A stretch of 64,000 nt of DNA from NCBI RefSeq assembly GCF_013433315.1, contig NZ_WXVV01000006.1, positions 1-64,000 of the forward strand. The letters are read 5' to 3'. Below, piece by piece: positions 8,302 to 16,727 of the stretch; the first letter of the stretch is position 1, and every line of letters begins with the position of its first letter. The notes beneath the pieces were generated by a model. The model had not been told where the DNA came from. It worked only from the letters and a program-made list of their open reading frames with translations, and did no database searches. The translations under genes and the position numbers were made by a program. The DNA is from Pseudomonas crudilactis (GTDB lineage Bacteria; Pseudomonadota; Gammaproteobacteria; Pseudomonadales; Pseudomonadaceae).

Positions 8302-8865
8302 ATGTCGCGTCCCCTGAAAGTCGTCGCCCTCTCCGGCGGCACCTGGCGTCCGTCGCGCACTCTGGTGCTGACCCAGGCCTTGCTCGCCGAACTGGCCGGG
8401 CACTTGACCATCGAAAGCCATTTGATCGAACTCGGTGATATCGCTCGGCCGCTCGGCGGCGCGCTGTCGCGTCAGGAGCTCAGTGCCGAGGTTGAAGCCG
8501 AGTTGCAGGCCATTGAACAGGCCGATCTGCTGATCGTTGCCGCGCCGGTTTATCGCGGTTCCTACCCGGGCCTGCTCAAGCATTTGTTCGACCTGATCGA
8601 CCTCAACGCACTGATCGACACGCCGGTGCTGCTGGCCGCAACCGGCGGCAGCGAACGCCATGCGCTGGTCCTCGATCACCAGTTGCGCCCGCTGTTCAGC
8701 TTCTTCCAGGCCATGACCTTGCCGATCGGCGTGTACGCCACTGAAGCCGACTTCGCCGATTACCAGATCACCAGCGAACTATTGAAGGCGCGCATCCGTC
8801 TGGCCGCCGAACGCGCGGCGCCGCTGTTCGCCACACAAATCAAACCCTTGCTGAAAATCGCCTGA
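8302..8865 (+). CDS. msuE: NAD(P)H-dependent FMN reductase for methanesulfonate use
   Basis: A 187-residue flavodoxin-like reductase that would supply FMNH2 to the two monooxygenases encoded downstream. It starts [19 protein letters not shown], a phosphate-binding loop typical of the SsuE/MsuE group, and has the [18 protein letters not shown] flavin-contact segment. The ATG follows AAAGGAACTGATC. It is first in msuEDC-sfnR, 10 bases before msuD, under a sigma-54 promoter. The order reductase, MsuD-type monooxygenase, acyl-CoA-dehydrogenase-like monooxygenase, SfnR separates it from the ssu operon. Confidence 0.88.
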   Translation: MSRPLKVVALSGGTWRPSRTLVLTQALLAELAGHLTIESHLIELGDIARPLGGALSRQELSAEVEAELQAIEQADLLIVAAPVYRGSYPGLLKHLFDLIDLNALIDTPVLLAATGGSERHALVLDHQLRPLFSFFQAMTLPIGVYATEADFADYQITSELLKARIRLAAERAAPLFATQIKPLLKIA

Positions 8866-8875
8866 GGAGCCGTTC

Positions 8876-10021
8876 ATGGATGTTTTCTGGTTCCTGCCGA
8901 CCCACGGCGACGGCCACTATCTGGGCACCACCCAAGGCGCACGCCCGGTCACGCTCAACTATTTGAAACAAGTCGCCCAAGCGGCTGACAGCCTCGGCTA
9001 CCACGGCGTACTGATTCCCACCGGGCGCTCCTGCGAAGACTCGTGGGTCATCGCCTCGGCGCTGGTGCCGTTGACCGAGCGTCTGCGTTATCTGGTGGCG
9101 ATCCGTCCGGGGATCATTTCGCCGACGGTATCGGCGCGCATGGCCGCTACCCTTGATCGACTGTCCAACGGGCGCTTGTTGATCAACGTCGTGACCGGCG
9201 GCGATCCGGATGAAAACCGTGGCGACGGCAGTTTCCTCAGCCACGCCGAGCGCTATGAAGTTACCGATGAATTCCTGAAGATCTGGCGCCGCGTGTTACA
9301 GGGCGAGGCAGTGGATTTCGACGGCAAACACCTGAAGGTGCAGAACGCCAAAGCGCTGTATCCGCCGGTGCAAAAACCCTATCCGCCACTGTACTTTGGC
9401 GGCTCCTCCGATGCGGCGCATGATCTGGCCGCCGAACAGGTCGACGTCTATCTGACTTGGGGCGAACCACCGGCCGCCGTCGCGGAAAAACTCGCCGATG
9501 TGCGCGAACGCGCGGCGCGGCATGGGCGCAAGGTCAAGTTCGGCATTCGCCTGCATGTAATCGTGCGCGAGACCGCCGAAGAGGCCTGGAAAGCCGCGGA
9601 CAAACTGATCGAACACATCAGCGACGAGACCATTGAAGCGGCGCAGAAGTCTTTCTCGCGGTTCGACTCCGAAGGCCAGCGGCGCATGGCGGCGTTGCAC
9701 GATGGCCGTCGCGACAACCTCGAAATTGCCCCCAACCTGTGGGCCGGTGTCGGCCTGGTGCGCGGCGGTGCCGGGACGGCATTGGTCGGCGATCCGCAAC
9801 AAGTTGCGGCGCGGATCAAGGAATACGCGGATCTGGGCATCGAGAGTTTCATCTTCTCCGGTTACCCGCACCTGGAAGAGGCTTACCGCTTTGCCGAGTT
9901 GGTGTTCCCGTTGCTGCCCGAGCCTTACGCGAGTCTGGCCGGGCGTGGCGTGACCAATCTGACCGGGCCGTTTGGCGAAATGATTGCCAATGATGTGCTG
10001 CCCACAAAAGCCTCGGCATAA
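8876..10021 (+). CDS. msuD: FMNH2-dependent methanesulfonate monooxygenase
   Basis: A 381-residue bacterial-luciferase-like enzyme that cleaves the C-S bond of short alkanesulfonates, releasing sulfite for assimilation. It opens with [17 protein letters not shown] and carries [34 protein letters not shown] and [13 protein letters not shown], all diagnostic of the SsuD/MsuD family. Length matches the family (about 380). It lies 10 bases after msuE and is separated from msuC by a long hairpin element. MsuD and SsuD are close paralogues; the neighbouring msuC and sfnR decide the name. Confidence 0.88.
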   Translation: MDVFWFLPTHGDGHYLGTTQGARPVTLNYLKQVAQAADSLGYHGVLIPTGRSCEDSWVIASALVPLTERLRYLVAIRPGIISPTVSARMAATLDRLSNGRLLINVVTGGDPDENRGDGSFLSHAERYEVTDEFLKIWRRVLQGEAVDFDGKHLKVQNAKALYPPVQKPYPPLYFGGSSDAAHDLAAEQVDVYLTWGEPPAAVAEKLADVRERAARHGRKVKFGIRLHVIVRETAEEAWKAADKLIEHISDETIEAAQKSFSRFDSEGQRRMAALHDGRRDNLEIAPNLWAGVGLVRGGAGTALVGDPQQVAARIKEYADLGIESFIFSGYPHLEEAYRFAELVFPLLPEPYASLAGRGVTNLTGPFGEMIANDVLPTKASA

Positions 10022-10034
10022 ACCGGATCTATTG

Positions 10035-10101
10035 TGTAGGAGCTGCCGCAGGCTGCGATCTTTTGATCTTAAAAAGATCGCAGCCTGCGGCAGCTCCTAC
10101 A
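10035..10101. repeat. Perfect 30-bp inverted repeat inside the msu operon
   Basis: TGTAGGAGCTGCCGCAGGCT and the next ten bases (10035-10064) are exactly complementary to 10072-10101, with a loop of about 7 nt. It resembles repeated Pseudomonas intergenic palindromes but is a different class from the GTGGGAGCGAGC elements elsewhere in the window. It fills most of the msuD-msuC gap and could stabilise or attenuate the transcript. Confidence 0.85.
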
Positions 10102-10129
10102 CCGGCTGAGTGAATTCAGGAGTGTTGGT

Positions 10130-11317
10130 GTGACCGCCAAACCGCAAAGTACTTTGTTATCCCCGCTGCAGACCGCCCGCCAACTGGCCGCCGAGTTTGC
10201 CCTGACCGCCGTCGAGCGTGACGAGCGTGGCGGCACGCCGAAGGCCGAGCGCGATGCACTGCGTGACAGCGGCCTGCTGGCCCTGAGCATTCCCACCCGC
10301 TACGGCGGCCTCGGCGCGAGCTGGAGCGAAACCCTGCAAGTCGTTCGCGAGTTCGCCAAGGTCGATAGTTCGATCGCCCACGTTTTCGGCTTTCATCATT
10401 TGATGCTCGCCACCGTGCGCCTGTTCTCGCGACCGGAACAATGGCAGCCGTGGTTCGAACAGACCGCGCGGCAGAACTGGTTCTGGGGCAATGCGCTCAA
10501 CCCGCTCGACACCCGCACCGTGGTCAAGGATCTCGGCGGCTGGCGCGAATTTTCCGGAAAGAAAAGCTTCTGTTCCGGCGCCAGCGATTCACAGATGCTG
10601 ATCGCCTCCGCCGTCGATGAAAGCGCCGGCGGCAAGTTGCTGATCGCGGCGATTCCCAGCGGGCGCAGTGGCATCACCCTGCACAACGACTGGAACAACA
10701 TCGGCCAGCGCCAGACCGACAGCGGCAGCGCCACGTTTGAACGGGTGCGCGTTGAAGAGTCGGAACTGCTCCTCGATCCCGGTCCGCTGAGCACGCCGTT
10801 CGCTTGCTTGCGACCGTTGATTGCGCAACTGACGTTCACGCATATGTTTCTCGGGATTGCCGAAGGTGCTTTCGAAGAGGCGCGGCAGTACACCCTCAGT
10901 GAAACCCGTCTCTGGCACAAATCCTCGGCGCGCGATGCGCGTGAAGATCCGTACGTGCTCGCGCATTACGGCGAGTTCTGGGTGGCGCTGGAAGGCATTC
11001 GTCTGTTGGTCGAACGCGCGGCGGCATTGCTCGATGAGGCCTGGGCCAAAGGCGCGAATCTCAGCGCCGAAGAGCGCGGCCATGTCGCCACCGCGATTGC
11101 CACCGCCAAAGTCGCTGCCAGCCGTCAGGGACTGGAAATTTGCAGCCGTTTGTTCGAAGTGACCGGCGCGCGTTCGACCCACGCCTCCCTGCGCCTCGAC
11201 CGCCACTGGCGCAACCTGCGCACGCAAACTTTGCACGACCCGCTGGATTACAAACTCCATGAGCTGGGCGACTGGGCGCTGAATCAGTCGCTGCCGGTGC
11301 CGACCTTCTATTCCTGA
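10130..11317 (+). CDS. msuC: FMNH2-dependent monooxygenase MsuC/SfnC (acyl-CoA-dehydrogenase-like)
   Basis: A 395-residue flavoprotein of the acyl-CoA dehydrogenase fold. Relatives in sulfonate clusters oxidise methanesulfinate to methanesulfonate with FMNH2, feeding MsuD. N-terminal helical domain (ALSIPTRYGGLGASWSET), central beta domain (GNALNPLDTR, then SGASDSQMLIAS) and C-terminal helical bundle ending in RLDRHWRNLRTQTLHDPLDYK are in order; the last block is typical of the DszC/SfnC subgroup. The GTG start follows AGGAGTGTTG. It is the third gene of the operon and 36 bases before sfnR. Confidence 0.85.
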   Translation: MTAKPQSTLLSPLQTARQLAAEFALTAVERDERGGTPKAERDALRDSGLLALSIPTRYGGLGASWSETLQVVREFAKVDSSIAHVFGFHHLMLATVRLFSRPEQWQPWFEQTARQNWFWGNALNPLDTRTVVKDLGGWREFSGKKSFCSGASDSQMLIASAVDESAGGKLLIAAIPSGRSGITLHNDWNNIGQRQTDSGSATFERVRVEESELLLDPGPLSTPFACLRPLIAQLTFTHMFLGIAEGAFEEARQYTLSETRLWHKSSARDAREDPYVLAHYGEFWVALEGIRLLVERAAALLDEAWAKGANLSAEERGHVATAIATAKVAASRQGLEICSRLFEVTGARSTHASLRLDRHWRNLRTQTLHDPLDYKLHELGDWALNQSLPVPTFYS

Positions 11318-11353
11318 CCTGCCTGCATTTGAACTGAAAAGAAGGACGAGCCC

Positions 11354-12454
11354 ATGCAACTGCTGACCCTACCGCCCTCCCCCGCGCTCGCCACGTCGAT
11401 CCGCGCCACCGCGCAGGTCTTCGAAGACCCGAAGTCCCAGGCCCTGCTTGCGCATTTGCAACAGGTCGCGCCGAGTGAAGCGAGTGTGCTGATCATCGGC
11501 GAAACCGGGACTGGCAAAGAGCTGGTGGCGCGGCATATTCATAACCTGAGCAATCGCCGTCATCGGCCGTTTATTGCGGTCAATTGCGGGGCGTTTTCCG
11601 AATCGTTGGTGGAAGCGGAGTTGTTCGGTCATGAAAAAGGCGCGTTCACCGGTGCGCTGAGCGCCAAGGCCGGATGGTTCGAGGAAGCGGACGGCGGCAC
11701 CTTGTTTCTCGATGAGATCGGCGATCTGCCGATGGCGATTCAGGTGAAGTTGCTGCGGGTTTTGCAGGAGCGCGAAGTGGTGCGGCTCGGCTCGCGCAAA
11801 AGCATACCCATCGACGTACGGGTACTGGCGGCAACCAACGTGCAACTGGAAAAAGCCATCAATGCCGGCAACTTTCGTGAGGATCTGTATTACCGCCTCA
11901 ACGTGGTCAATCTGGAACTGAGCCCGTTGCGCGAGCGTCCCGGCGATATCCTCCCGCTCACTCGTCACTTCATCGAAGCCTACAGTCAGCGCCTCGGCTA
12001 TGGACGCGTGAGTATCAGCCCCGGCGCCGAGCACAAGCTGCGCGCTTACAGTTGGCCGGGCAATATTCGCGAGCTGGAAAACGTCATCCATCACACGTTG
12101 CTGATCTGCCGCAACGGCGTGATCGAACGCGACGATCTGCGCCTGTCGAACCTGCGCATCGAACGCCCCGACGATCATGCCGGCACTGACGATTCACCGG
12201 AGGCGCTGCTGGAACAGGCCTTTCAAAAACTGTTTGCGCAACAAGCCGGCGCGTTGCACGAGAAGGTCGAAGACGCTTTGCTGCGCGCGGCGTATCGCTT
12301 TTGCCATTACAACCAGGTGCACACTGCGGCATTGCTCGGTCTGAGCCGCAACGTCACCCGCACGCGTTTGATCAAAATCGGCGAACTGGCAGTGAACAAG
12401 CGGCGACTCACGGAAAACCTGCAAGGTGAGCGTTTGATCCAGTTATCGATCTAA
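11354..12454 (+). CDS. sfnR: Sigma-54-dependent activator SfnR
   Basis: A 366-residue enhancer-binding protein with no N-terminal receiver domain, so regulation is probably by expression level, as described for SfnR. The AAA+ domain is complete: Walker A GETGTGKE (about 49-56), sigma-54 contact loop GAFTGA (96-101) and Walker [15 protein letters not shown] Fis-type helix-turn-helix ends the protein ([20 protein letters not shown]). It closes the msuEDC operon, whose promoter is of sigma-54 type. Its stop codon region overlaps by 4 bases with the convergent monooxygenase gene. Confidence 0.88.
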   Translation: MQLLTLPPSPALATSIRATAQVFEDPKSQALLAHLQQVAPSEASVLIIGETGTGKELVARHIHNLSNRRHRPFIAVNCGAFSESLVEAELFGHEKGAFTGALSAKAGWFEEADGGTLFLDEIGDLPMAIQVKLLRVLQEREVVRLGSRKSIPIDVRVLAATNVQLEKAINAGNFREDLYYRLNVVNLELSPLRERPGDILPLTRHFIEAYSQRLGYGRVSISPGAEHKLRAYSWPGNIRELENVIHHTLLICRNGVIERDDLRLSNLRIERPDDHAGTDDSPEALLEQAFQKLFAQQAGALHEKVEDALLRAAYRFCHYNQVHTAALLGLSRNVTRTRLIKIGELAVNKRRLTENLQGERLIQLSI

Positions 12455-12804
12455 CCGACCAGGTTGCAGTGCAGCGCATCGTCGTGACTGCGGGCGATGC
12501 TGCTCAGCACCTGGAACGAATTGAAGGTCACGGTTTTCGCCTGATGGGTGTGGATCAGTTGCCAGAAATCCTGTTCGCCACTCTCGAAGCTGCGAAATGC
12601 CGCCTCCCCCGCCTCGCGGGTCTGCCATTGCAGAAAACTCAACACGCGCCGGCCGTCATCGCTGGCTTGCACGCTGGCGCTGACAAAACCGTCGTGGCGC
12701 TGAGCCAGGCGCTCGGTCTGCATTGATAGCGCAGTGACCAGGGCGGGTTGCTGTCGGGGTTCGATTTCAAATTCGATCAATTGGGTAAAACTGCGGTTGT
12801 TCAT
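12451..12804 (-). CDS. Antibiotic biosynthesis monooxygenase (ABM) domain protein, SoxR target
   Basis: A 117-residue ABM-fold protein (dimeric alpha-beta barrel), with FVSASVQASDDGRRVLSFLQW and REAGEAAFRSFESGEQDFW as recognisable core segments. It is divergent from soxR with a SoxR box between them. This arrangement matches the P. aeruginosa soxR-PA2274 pair, where the monooxygenase is induced by redox-cycling compounds. On the minus strand, TTGACC and TACCCT are separated by 19 bp, the long spacer typical of MerR-type promoters. The ATG at 12804 (MNNRSF) is used; an upstream extension to 13185 would run through the promoter and into soxR. Substrate unknown, possibly a quinone or phenazine-like molecule. 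Confidence 0.85.
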   Translation of the reverse strand: MNNRSFTQLIEFEIEPRQQPALVTALSMQTERLAQRHDGFVSASVQASDDGRRVLSFLQWQTREAGEAAFRSFESGEQDFWQLIHTHQAKTVTFNSFQVLSSIARSHDDALHCNLVG

Positions 12805-12861
12805 GGAAAGCCCCCACTCATCGTAAGACGAGCCTTGCGACTCGAAGGGCTGCAGGGTAAA

Positions 12862-12881
12862 ACCTCTAGTTAAGTCAAGGT
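12862..12881. promoter_or_regulatory. SoxR box
   Basis: ACCTCTAGTTAAGTCAAGGT matches the palindrome ACCTCAAGTTAACTTGAGGT at 16 of 20 positions. It lies between the divergent soxR and monooxygenase starts and within a 19-bp promoter spacer pointing toward the monooxygenase. Confidence 0.75.
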
Positions 12882-12897
12882 CAAGAGCATTTTTGCA

Positions 12898-13350
12898 ATG
12901 ATCACCAAGGAAACCGTGCACAAGCAACTCACCGTCGGTGAAGTCGCCGCACGCAGTGGTGTAGCCGTCACCGCCCTGCACTTTTATGAATCCAAAGGCC
13001 TGATCAAGAGCCAGCGCAACGCCGGCAACCAGCGGCGCTATCCGCGCGAAGTGCTGCGCCGGGTGGCCTTGATCAAGGTTGCGCAGCGGCTGGGGATTCC
13101 ATTGGCGGAAATTGGCGAGGCGCTGAAAATTCTCCCGGATGATCGTGCGCCGACGGCAGCAGACTGGAAACTCCTCTCGGAGCAATGGCGACGGGAACTG
13201 GACGAACGGATCGAGCAGTTGATGCTACTGCGCGACCGGCTCAATGGCTGCATCGGTTGCGGGTGTTTGTCGATGGAGGCCTGCCCGCTGCGCAATCAGG
13301 GCGATGTACTGGGTGAACAGGGGCCAGGGCCGCACTTTCCCAAAGACTGA
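12898..13350 (+). CDS. soxR: Redox-sensitive activator SoxR (MerR family)
   Basis: A 150-residue MerR-type activator. Helix-turn-helix [21 protein letters not shown] (residues 11-31) is followed by the dimerisation helix and the [2Fe-2S]-ligating cluster Cys118-IG-Cys121-G-Cys123-LSMEA-Cys129, matching the CX2CXCX5C pattern of SoxR. In pseudomonads SoxR responds to redox-active compounds and controls efflux and monooxygenase genes rather than soxS. The SoxR box lies 17 bp upstream of its start and is shared with the divergent monooxygenase gene. Confidence 0.93.
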   Translation: MITKETVHKQLTVGEVAARSGVAVTALHFYESKGLIKSQRNAGNQRRYPREVLRRVALIKVAQRLGIPLAEIGEALKILPDDRAPTAADWKLLSEQWRRELDERIEQLMLLRDRLNGCIGCGCLSMEACPLRNQGDVLGEQGPGPHFPKD

Positions 13351-13454
13351 CGCTCGTCGGGCAAAAATTTGCACGGCGAGGACAGTTCTATAGTGAATCT
13401 TCCACAAATCCGGTGGAGCCACATCTCATAGAACAAAAAGTCAGGGAGAACGTC

Positions 13455-13913
13455 ATGAGCGTCAAACCCATTCCCGAGGGGTATCACAGCATTACCCCGT
13501 ACCTCGGCATCCACAAAGCCGCCGAGGCCATCGACTTCTATAAAAAAGCCTTCGGCGCGACCGAAGTCATGCGTTTGGCCATGCCCGACGGCGGCATCGG
13601 CCACGCCGAACTGCGCATTGGCGACAGCGCGATCATGCTCGGCTCGCCGTGCGATCAGGGGCCGTTGAGCAACCCGGACCAAGCAGTTTCGGTTGGTTTG
13701 CATTTGTATGTGACCGATGTCGACAAGTCGTTTCAACGAGCGCTGGATGCCGGCGCGACGACGATATCCGAGGTCAAGGATCAGTTTTACGGTGATCGCA
13801 GCGGGACGTTGAAGGATCCGTATGGGCATCTGTGGTTTCTGGCCACGCGCAAGGAAGATCTGACTGAAGAGCAGATCAAGCAGCGGGCGATGGAGATGTT
13901 TCAGCAGGGTTGA
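13455..13913 (+). CDS. VOC family protein (PhnB-like glyoxalase fold)
   Basis: A 152-residue vicinal-oxygen-chelate protein. Repeats of the beta-alpha-beta-beta-beta unit are visible: ITPYLGIHKAAEAIDFYKKAFGA, then GHAELRIGDSAIMLGSP, then LHLYVTDVDKSFQRALDAGA and DPYGHLWFLAT. The PhnB-like subgroup includes predicted 3-demethylubiquinone-9 methyltransferase-like and resistance-type proteins, but most have no assigned reaction. The ATG at 13455 follows AGGGAGAACGTC; an upstream frame extension from 13413 is not supported. It is probably monocistronic, with a REP pair downstream. Confidence 0.82.
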   Translation: MSVKPIPEGYHSITPYLGIHKAAEAIDFYKKAFGATEVMRLAMPDGGIGHAELRIGDSAIMLGSPCDQGPLSNPDQAVSVGLHLYVTDVDKSFQRALDAGATTISEVKDQFYGDRSGTLKDPYGHLWFLATRKEDLTEEQIKQRAMEMFQQG

Positions 13914-13934
13914 GAGTTGCAGTGTCTGCAATGG

Positions 13935-14007
13935 CGCTATCGCGAGCAGGCGAAGGCCTACAGGGGAACGCATTCCAACTGTGGGAGCGAGCTTGCTCGC
14001 GAAGGGG
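13935..14007. repeat. REP pair (REPIN-like)
   Basis: Two oppositely oriented REP sequences, one of the TCGCGAGCAGGCGAAGGCCT type and one GTGGGAGCGAGCTTGCTCGC, are separated by about 17 bases. This is the usual Pseudomonas REPIN arrangement. Confidence 0.75.
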
Positions 14008-14135
14008 CCGGCACAGACAATGAAAAACCTCATCAACACACTTCATGAACCTGCCCACCACGCTTTGCCCCTTGCCGCAAACGCCGGACGATTTCAGGAT
14101 GCAGCCAACCAGAACCCTGAACAAGGATCAGCCCG

Positions 14136-15011
14136 ATGTTTGCCGGATTCCGCAAAGATCAGCGCCACGTCAACGGCGTCGACATCGCCTACCGCCTCGG
14201 CGGCAGCGGCCCCGGCCTGCTGCTGTTGCACGGCCACCCGCAGACCCACGTGATCTGGCACAAGATTGCCGAACAATTGGCCGAACACTTCACCGTGGTC
14301 GCCGCCGACCTGCGCGGTTACGGTGACAGCAGTCGCCCGGCGGCCGATGAGTTGCACATTAATTACTCGAAACGCGAAATGGCCCGCGACAATGTCGAGC
14401 TGATGCAGTCGCTGGGCTTCGCGCAGTTTTCGATTCTCGCCCACGACCGTGGCGCACGAGTCGCCCATCGCCTCGCGCTCGACCACCCCGCCGTCGTGCG
14501 GCGCATGATGCTGCTCGACATCGCGCCGACCCTATCGATGTACGCGCAGACCAACGAAGCCTTCGCCCGCGCGTATTGGCACTGGTTTTTCCTGATCCGT
14601 CCGGCGCCACTGCCGGAGACCTTGCTCGAAGCCGATCCCGAAGCGTATTTGCGCAGCGTGATGGGCAGCCGCAGCGCCGGACTCAAGCCGTTTACCGATG
14701 CAGCCTTCAATGAATACCTGCGTTGCCTGCAACAACCGGGCAGCGCCCGTGGTATCTGCGAGGACTATCGCGCCAGCGCCGGCATCGACCTTGAGCACGA
14801 CCGCGCCGACATCGCCGCCGGGCATCACCTGAATCTGCCACTGCGCGTGTTGTGGGGCGCCGAAGGCACGGTCGGCCGTTGCTTCAATCCGCTCAAGGAA
14901 TGGCAGCAGGTGGCGACCAGCGTCAGCGGTCAGGCATTGCCCGCCGGCCATTACCTTGCCGAAGAAGTCCCCGAACTGTTGCTTGCCGAAGCCCTGGCCT
15001 TTTTGCGCTGA
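14136..15011 (+). CDS. Alpha/beta hydrolase resembling fluoroacetate/haloacetate dehalogenase
   Basis: A 291-residue alpha/beta hydrolase. The nucleophile motif is AHDRGAR, with Asp104 as nucleophile and Arg105 and Arg108 where fluoroacetate dehalogenases bind the substrate carboxylate. Asp128, the His149-Trp150 pair, Tyr211 and His272 fall at or within one residue of the acid, halide-pocket and base positions recalled for the Burkholderia enzyme. This is a stronger match than a generic hydrolase. Related proteins also act on chloroacetate or have no known substrate. A LysR regulator follows 60 bases downstream on the same strand. Function is inferred; halide release has not been shown. Confidence 0.75.
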   Translation: MFAGFRKDQRHVNGVDIAYRLGGSGPGLLLLHGHPQTHVIWHKIAEQLAEHFTVVAADLRGYGDSSRPAADELHINYSKREMARDNVELMQSLGFAQFSILAHDRGARVAHRLALDHPAVVRRMMLLDIAPTLSMYAQTNEAFARAYWHWFFLIRPAPLPETLLEADPEAYLRSVMGSRSAGLKPFTDAAFNEYLRCLQQPGSARGICEDYRASAGIDLEHDRADIAAGHHLNLPLRVLWGAEGTVGRCFNPLKEWQQVATSVSGQALPAGHYLAEEVPELLLAEALAFLR

Positions 15012-15071
15012 CCGGAACCACTGGATCCCGGTGCTATGCTGGCGGCTTCTGCCGCCAGTGTTCGTTTTGAC

Positions 15072-15986
15072 ATGTCCCAGAAGAAAGACACCGTGCCCCT
15101 GCCCGAAGACCTGCGTGTGCTGCTTACCGTGATCCGCAAAAACGGCTTTGCCGCTGCGGCGGATGAATTGGGCCTGTCGCCGGCCTACGTCAGCAAACGC
15201 ATCCAGATTCTTGAAACCACCCTCGGTACTCGCCTGTTGCACCGCACCAGCCGTCGCGTCTCGCTGACCGAGGATGGCGAACGCGTGCAGCGCTGGGCAT
15301 TGCGCATTCTCGATGACTTCCAGCAACTGCACGACGAACTCTGCGACGCCCACGACAGCCCGCGCGGGCGTTTGCACATCTGCAGCAGTTTCGGTTTCGG
15401 GCGCAATCACGTCGCGCCGGCGGTGTCGTTGCTGGCCGAACGTTACCCGCAACTGGGGATTCGCCTCGACCTGTTTGACCGCGTCGTGGACATCATCAAC
15501 GAAGGCTTCGACCTGGAGATCCGCGTCGGCGATGACATTCCCGGCCAACACATCGGCCGGCGTCTGGTCAGTAACCGGCGGGTGCTGTGCGCCGCTCCCG
15601 GTTATTTGCAACGGCGTGGCACGCCGCAAACGCTGGACGACCTGCAGCAGCACGATTGCCTGGTGATCAAGGAGCGCGACAATGCCTTCGGTATCTGGAA
15701 TCTGGATCGCGATGGCGGCCAAGAGAACGTGCGGGTCAGCGGGCCGTTGTCGTCCAACAATGGCGAGATTGTTTTGCAATGGGCGCTGGACGGGCGCGGG
15801 GTGTTGTTGCGCTCGCTGTGGGATGTGAAGCCGTTGCTGGAACAAGGGCGGTTGGTGCAGGTGCTGGACGATTACAGCCAGAGCGCCAATGTCTGGGCGG
15901 TGTACCCGACGCGGCTGGCTCATTCCGGCAAGTTGCGCGCGTGTGTGGAGTTTTTGCAGGCGCATTTCAAAGGCTTGTCGCTGTAA
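15072..15986 (+). CDS. LysR family transcriptional regulator (DmlR-like)
   Basis: A 304-residue LysR-type regulator. The N-terminal helix-turn-helix (LLTVIRKNGFAAAADELGLSPAYVSKRIQILE) is clear, followed by a substrate-binding domain with the RLLHRTSRRVSLTEDGE linker of the DmlR/YafC subgroup. The ATG at 15072 (MSQKKD) is preferred to an upstream start at 15036. It lies between the dehalogenase-like gene (same strand) and the convergent leuD-like gene, so it could control either. DmlR-type regulators often sense C4 or branched dicarboxylates, which would suit the leuCD-like pair, but this is only suggestive. Confidence 0.82.
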   Translation: MSQKKDTVPLPEDLRVLLTVIRKNGFAAAADELGLSPAYVSKRIQILETTLGTRLLHRTSRRVSLTEDGERVQRWALRILDDFQQLHDELCDAHDSPRGRLHICSSFGFGRNHVAPAVSLLAERYPQLGIRLDLFDRVVDIINEGFDLEIRVGDDIPGQHIGRRLVSNRRVLCAAPGYLQRRGTPQTLDDLQQHDCLVIKERDNAFGIWNLDRDGGQENVRVSGPLSSNNGEIVLQWALDGRGVLLRSLWDVKPLLEQGRLVQVLDDYSQSANVWAVYPTRLAHSGKLRACVEFLQAHFKGLSL

Positions 15987-16003
15987 CCCGAAACCACACA
16001 AAA

Positions 16004-16097
16004 CCCTGTAGGCCTTCGCCTGCTCGCGATAGCGGTGTGTCAGATACAACAATTCTGACTGATCCGCCGCTATCGCGAGCAAGCTCACTCCTACAGG
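16004..16097. repeat. REP pair (REPIN-like)
   Basis: CTGTAGGCCTTCGCCTGCTC and an inverted partner ending in CTCACTCCTACAGGGGG flank a spacer of about 35 bases. The pair lies between the convergent LysR and leuD-like genes and may help end both transcripts. Confidence 0.75.
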
Positions 16098-16112
16098 GGG
16101 ATCAGTGGTGGG

Positions 16113-16727
16113 TCAGGAGAGCCAAGGGTTGATGGTCAGATGTTGGCGTTCGAAGGCTTTGATCTGTTCGCGCCGTTGCAGGGTACTGCCGATGGCATCC
16201 AGGCCGAGCAGCAGTGCAGTTTTGCGCAGGGTATCGATCTGGAAATCGATCATGCTGCCATCCGCCAAACCAATCTGCTGCGCCTCCAGATCGATACTGA
16301 TCCGCGCCGTCTCAGGCTCACCGACAAGCCGCCCGATGCGCTGCACCTGCGCCTCTTCCAAGGTGATCAACAACACCCCGTTACGCTGGCAGTTGTCGTA
16401 AAAGATCCCGGCAAAACTGCTGCCGATCAACGCGCGGATACCCATCTGCTGCAACCCCCAGACCGCGTGTTCACGGCTGGAACCGCAGCCAAAATTCGGC
16501 CCGACAACCAGGAAACTTGCGCCCTGCCACGCCGGTTGGTTCAACACGAAGTCGGGGTCGGGCTGGCCATCGCGCAGAAAGCGCAGATCGAAAAACAGCC
16601 CGTGATCGAGTCCCTGGCGGTCAATGCCTTTGAGAAACTGCTTGGGCATGATTACGTCAGTGTCGACATTGGCCGCCAATAACGGCGCGGCCTGACCGCT
16701 GACTTCAGTGAAAGGTTGCAGGCTCAT
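16113..16727 (-). CDS. 3-isopropylmalate dehydratase small subunit paralogue
   Basis: A 204-residue LeuD-type small subunit (aconitase swivel domain). FTEVSGQAAPLLAANVDTDVIMPKQFLK at the start and GPNFGCGSSREHAVWGLQQMGI in the middle are family signatures. It starts at the ATG at 16727, which overlaps the large-subunit stop by 4 bases, so the two are translationally coupled. It lacks the leuB and asd neighbours of the main Pseudomonas leucine operon, so it may be a paralogue acting on another 2-alkylmalate such as citramalate. Confidence 0.82.
   Translation of the reverse strand: MSLQPFTEVSGQAAPLLAANVDTDVIMPKQFLKGIDRQGLDHGLFFDLRFLRDGQPDPDFVLNQPAWQGASFLVVGPNFGCGSSREHAVWGLQQMGIRALIGSSFAGIFYDNCQRNGVLLITLEEAQVQRIGRLVGEPETARISIDLEAQQIGLADGSMIDFQIDTLRKTALLLGLDAIGSTLQRREQIKAFERQHLTINPWLS

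Noticed and set aside
12805..13185. N-terminal extension of the ABM-domain monooxygenase
   Set aside because: It would cross the SoxR promoter and most of soxR; the ATG at 12804 has family-like sequence directly after it.
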